From Opisthocomus hoazin (lineage: Eukaryota > Chordata > Aves > Opisthocomiformes > Opisthocomidae): 64,000 nucleotides of DNA. The position numbers were made by a program, and so were the translations under genes. Location of the stretch: NCBI RefSeq assembly GCF_030867145.1, contig NC_134454.1:67624308-67688307 (forward strand), in the 5' to 3' direction. The notes under the pieces are model-generated. The model was not told where the DNA came from, searched no databases, and saw only the letters and a list, made by a program, of their open reading frames with translations. This document shows positions 61,219-64,000 of the stretch, one piece after another. Position 1 is the stretch's first letter, and the number at the start of each line of letters is the position of its first letter.

Positions 61219-64000
61219 CTGGGAAAAAAAAATAATCACAATTCAGAACCTCATCACCAAACCGAAGTACAACTAAAACGTTTCACTTCTAGAAGTCTTT
61301 ATCCTCACACAGCTTTAAAGTGCCAGATGCCTACAAACAGAAAAATGTTATCTTAGATTCAGTACCATTCACGTTCTGCCTCCCTACCAGAGACAGTATC
61401 ACAAGAGAGGTGATAACAGCTCTCACATTCTCAAATGGAAGTACAAGAAATCCTATGACCTCACACGCCATTGCTAAAAAAAAAAAAAAAAGTCACATTT
61501 TGGATGTGATAGTGGGCTAAGAAGATATTAAAGACGGAACAAATGAGACATGTACTTAAGAGATCTGCAATTACTCATAAATGATCTCTCTCACATTTGA
61601 GTCTGCAAAGTACTGTGAGTAGAAAGAGTGAAATAAAGACTGCAGTTCTGCTCTTCAGATCCAGACATCACATCAAATGGCATTGAGCTTTTGGACTGAA
61701 ACACACTGAGCTCTAGGCCATACCTTAAGTCTTTCAATAAGGAAAGCATATCCATTTAAGAGACAGATACACAGAGGAGATGATATACAGCAGCAGTTTG
61801 AAGAGAGAAAAAAGACATGTCCTCAGGCAGTATCTAAGTCTGGTTTTGAAAATACAAAAAACAAACAAACAAAAAAAACCACTCCAGAACAATTATAAAC
61901 ACTATCCATCGCAAAACAAAAGGTTTCAAAGTTTCACATGGAGGTTGATACTAGTGCAGAAAGCCAAACAGCCCTAGTTGTCTGAAAATAAAATAGAACA
62001 CCCAAAAACTTCAAACAGCTTGCTACATTTTCTTCAAACCAGTTTGGGAGACAGACCATTCTTGCTAAGTAAGTGGACTTCTGCTCTACCACTTATAATT
62101 AATACTCCAACAAAATCATCACAGAGAGCCAACAGGAAAATACTTTTAGATAAGTTTTAAATAAAATTCCTTACCAGATTAAACTAACCCCAGCAGCTGG
62201 CTAAAAGACCTGGTATGTCTTCCCTGGCTTACACAAACGCAGCCTGTATGAAAGTGTAGCGTACATCTAGTGATGCTTATACAGAAATACTTCCACAAAA
62301 AATATCACATGACAAAAACTATGGCTGGTTTTCCGTTCTAATATCTGAAAAGTTCTGGGGACTCTCAGTAGTTTCTCCTCTTTTCCCTCCCATCAGAAAG
62401 AACACTAATGCCCCTGTTGTCTGACATGGCCATTAGACAGCTTTGAATGAATGACTACTTTCATACCTCAGTGCTTGGACAGGTGATGTCTTGTTACCAC
62501 TTATTTTGAATATTTACTTATCTTGACTTTAAAAGTGATGATTTTTCACCTATACATCCAATATCCTCATGAAAATATTCCATCACATCTACAAATCAGC
62601 TTTAGTAGCATATTATTTGTGTCACACATTTCCTGAAGTTACTGCATTCTGCTTAGAGGTCTGCAGGTTGTTTTTATTCTTACTGGATACAACCATATTT
62701 TAAGTTGCAGACACTGCTGTAGCAGACAAATTGTAATGAAGTGGTCATATAAACGTGAAGTGCTATCAAGCTTTCCATAACTTTCTTCAGGCCAGGAGGA
62801 AAAAATGGGTAAGATAGATGTTACAGAAATGATTGCACTTTCGTTACTCATCTGTGCATAAAGGTCAATGTTTAGCAAAAGCATTCTTCGACAAAGATAC
62901 CACCTTTAAGTGATTGTACTTAATAAGCAATTATGCATCTATTCTCTTGCCAGGTTTTCCCGAATTAAACATATCTTTTTCTGAATTAACGTGCTCCTCT
63001 GGGTCTTGCTGGCCATCAGAGGAATTATTCCAGTTCCAGTAACCTGTTTTTTGCGACTACTTTTACAAGTACAGCACAGGCACATTAAACCTGATGCTTC
63101 TTGAAACAGGTATGTCTTGACTTGGACCATATTCCCAACCTGAAATCGTATCAGATTCAGCTATCATTTTAAGTAGTCTCAGTGCAAAAACGCATCCATC
63201 CTCAGAGGATTAATGTATTCCTCCATTCCACATTATTCAATCTGCTGCACTGAGAGACGTATTAAAGTACATCTGCAAGCCCTCTACAAGGCAATTATAT
63301 TTCAACAGAATTTAAACACCAGCAGCCGTGCTGGTATGAAAACCAAATACGACAATTACGCTGTCAACCATTATTGTACATCAGTGATAGCACCACAATC
63401 TTTGAAGAAAGGTCAGTTATGCAAGTGAAATCAAGCCTTCATATCAAATGCAACATTCTACTCCTGTATCTTTAAGACTTAAGGATAGTATTGATTACTT
63501 TAAAAGACAAATCTAGTTGATCTGTACAACTCCTCTGACATCCAGTTCCAACAGAAGAAGTATCCTGAAATGGATATGAAAAGCTCTTTTCAGAATGACA
63601 AATATATCTGGAAAGGAGTAACTGCATATTACTTTCAGACTAGTTAAAAAAGAAAACACAGAAACATTTCTGTGTTTTTCCCCCTTTCAGTTGACCATTA
63701 AAAATTAAAGAGGTGTCACTGCACTGACTTATACTTATGGTGGCATACGCTACAGGCTTGTGACATGGCCATGACAAAGACACTTTCAAATAATCAAAAA
63801 CCTAGCATGAACAAACCACTGAAAAAAAAAAAAATCTTTATCTAAATCTCAAACCAATTTTTACTGCATCACACATTGGAATTGCCTGCCAACAAACAAG
63901 CATATTTTAAAAACAGCTTCCTGAAAGATGTAGAAGAAATGGCAAGCAATTACTTCTCTAGGCTGTAGATTCAAGTTAGGAATGAAAGTCAAAGAACACT
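61219..64000 (-). other. IPO11 intron, continues past window edge
   Basis: At least 2.8 kb of AT-rich sequence. Minus-strand frames of 63-81 codons near 62.6-63.1 kb lack family similarity and convincing splice sites. A-runs near 61.48 and 63.82 kb are the only notable low-complexity stretches. Confidence 0.55.

Noticed and set aside
62639..63130. Minus-strand frames of 81 and 63 codons as further IPO11 exons
   Set aside because: Residues do not resemble the IPO11 family, and there is no convincing acceptor/donor pair in phase with the 61139-61218 exon.
1..64000. A novel multi-gene system
   Set aside because: Both strands were read. Apart from IPO11, LRRC70 and transposable elements, I see no gene cluster or array that would support one.

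Overview
The window is vertebrate nuclear DNA, almost certainly from a bird. The evidence is several CR1 LINE copies with the avian 3' end (hairpin plus ATTCTATG or ATTCTGTG octamers), bird-type endogenous retrovirus solo LTRs, and two genes nested as in other amniotes. The species cannot be read from the sequence.

All supported host genes are on the minus strand. From about 61.2 kb down to 19.4 kb lie the last eight coding exons of IPO11 (importin-11), joined by consistent GT-AG introns and reading phases into about 280 C-terminal residues, a stop codon and a short 3' UTR with a poly(A) signal. The upstream exons lie beyond the right edge. The 20-kb intron between the exons at 50.5 and 30.4 kb holds LRRC70 (synleurin), a leucine-rich-repeat membrane protein with an uninterrupted single-exon reading frame on the same strand. 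A good splice acceptor sits just upstream of the LRRC70 start, so a 5' non-coding exon or IPO11-LRRC70 readthrough splicing is possible.

The left 19 kb lies downstream of IPO11 and has no recognisable gene. It holds CR1 copies at 2.4-4.5, 8.7-10.6, 11.6-11.9 and 16.6-17.1 kb, an old CR1/L3-like remnant near 12.2 kb, and two GC/CpG-rich patches (15.3-15.75 and 17.5-17.8 kb). Inside IPO11 there are CR1 copies at 41.0, 51.4 (a 617-residue reverse-transcriptase frame is still open) and 58.3-60.0 kb, an old remnant near 56.2 kb, and two related solo LTRs in opposite orientation at 27.5-29.2 kb. A third, unrelated solo LTR has inserted into the CR1 at 8.7-10.6 kb.

I found no CRISPR array, operon or novel multi-gene system. 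The points most worth a second look are the nested gene with its possible readthrough junction, the open CR1 frame beside an IPO11 splice donor, the LTR nested in a CR1 with a perfect 6-bp target duplication, a perfect 15-bp hairpin at 54.2 kb, and a 27-bp tandem repeat just upstream of LRRC70.
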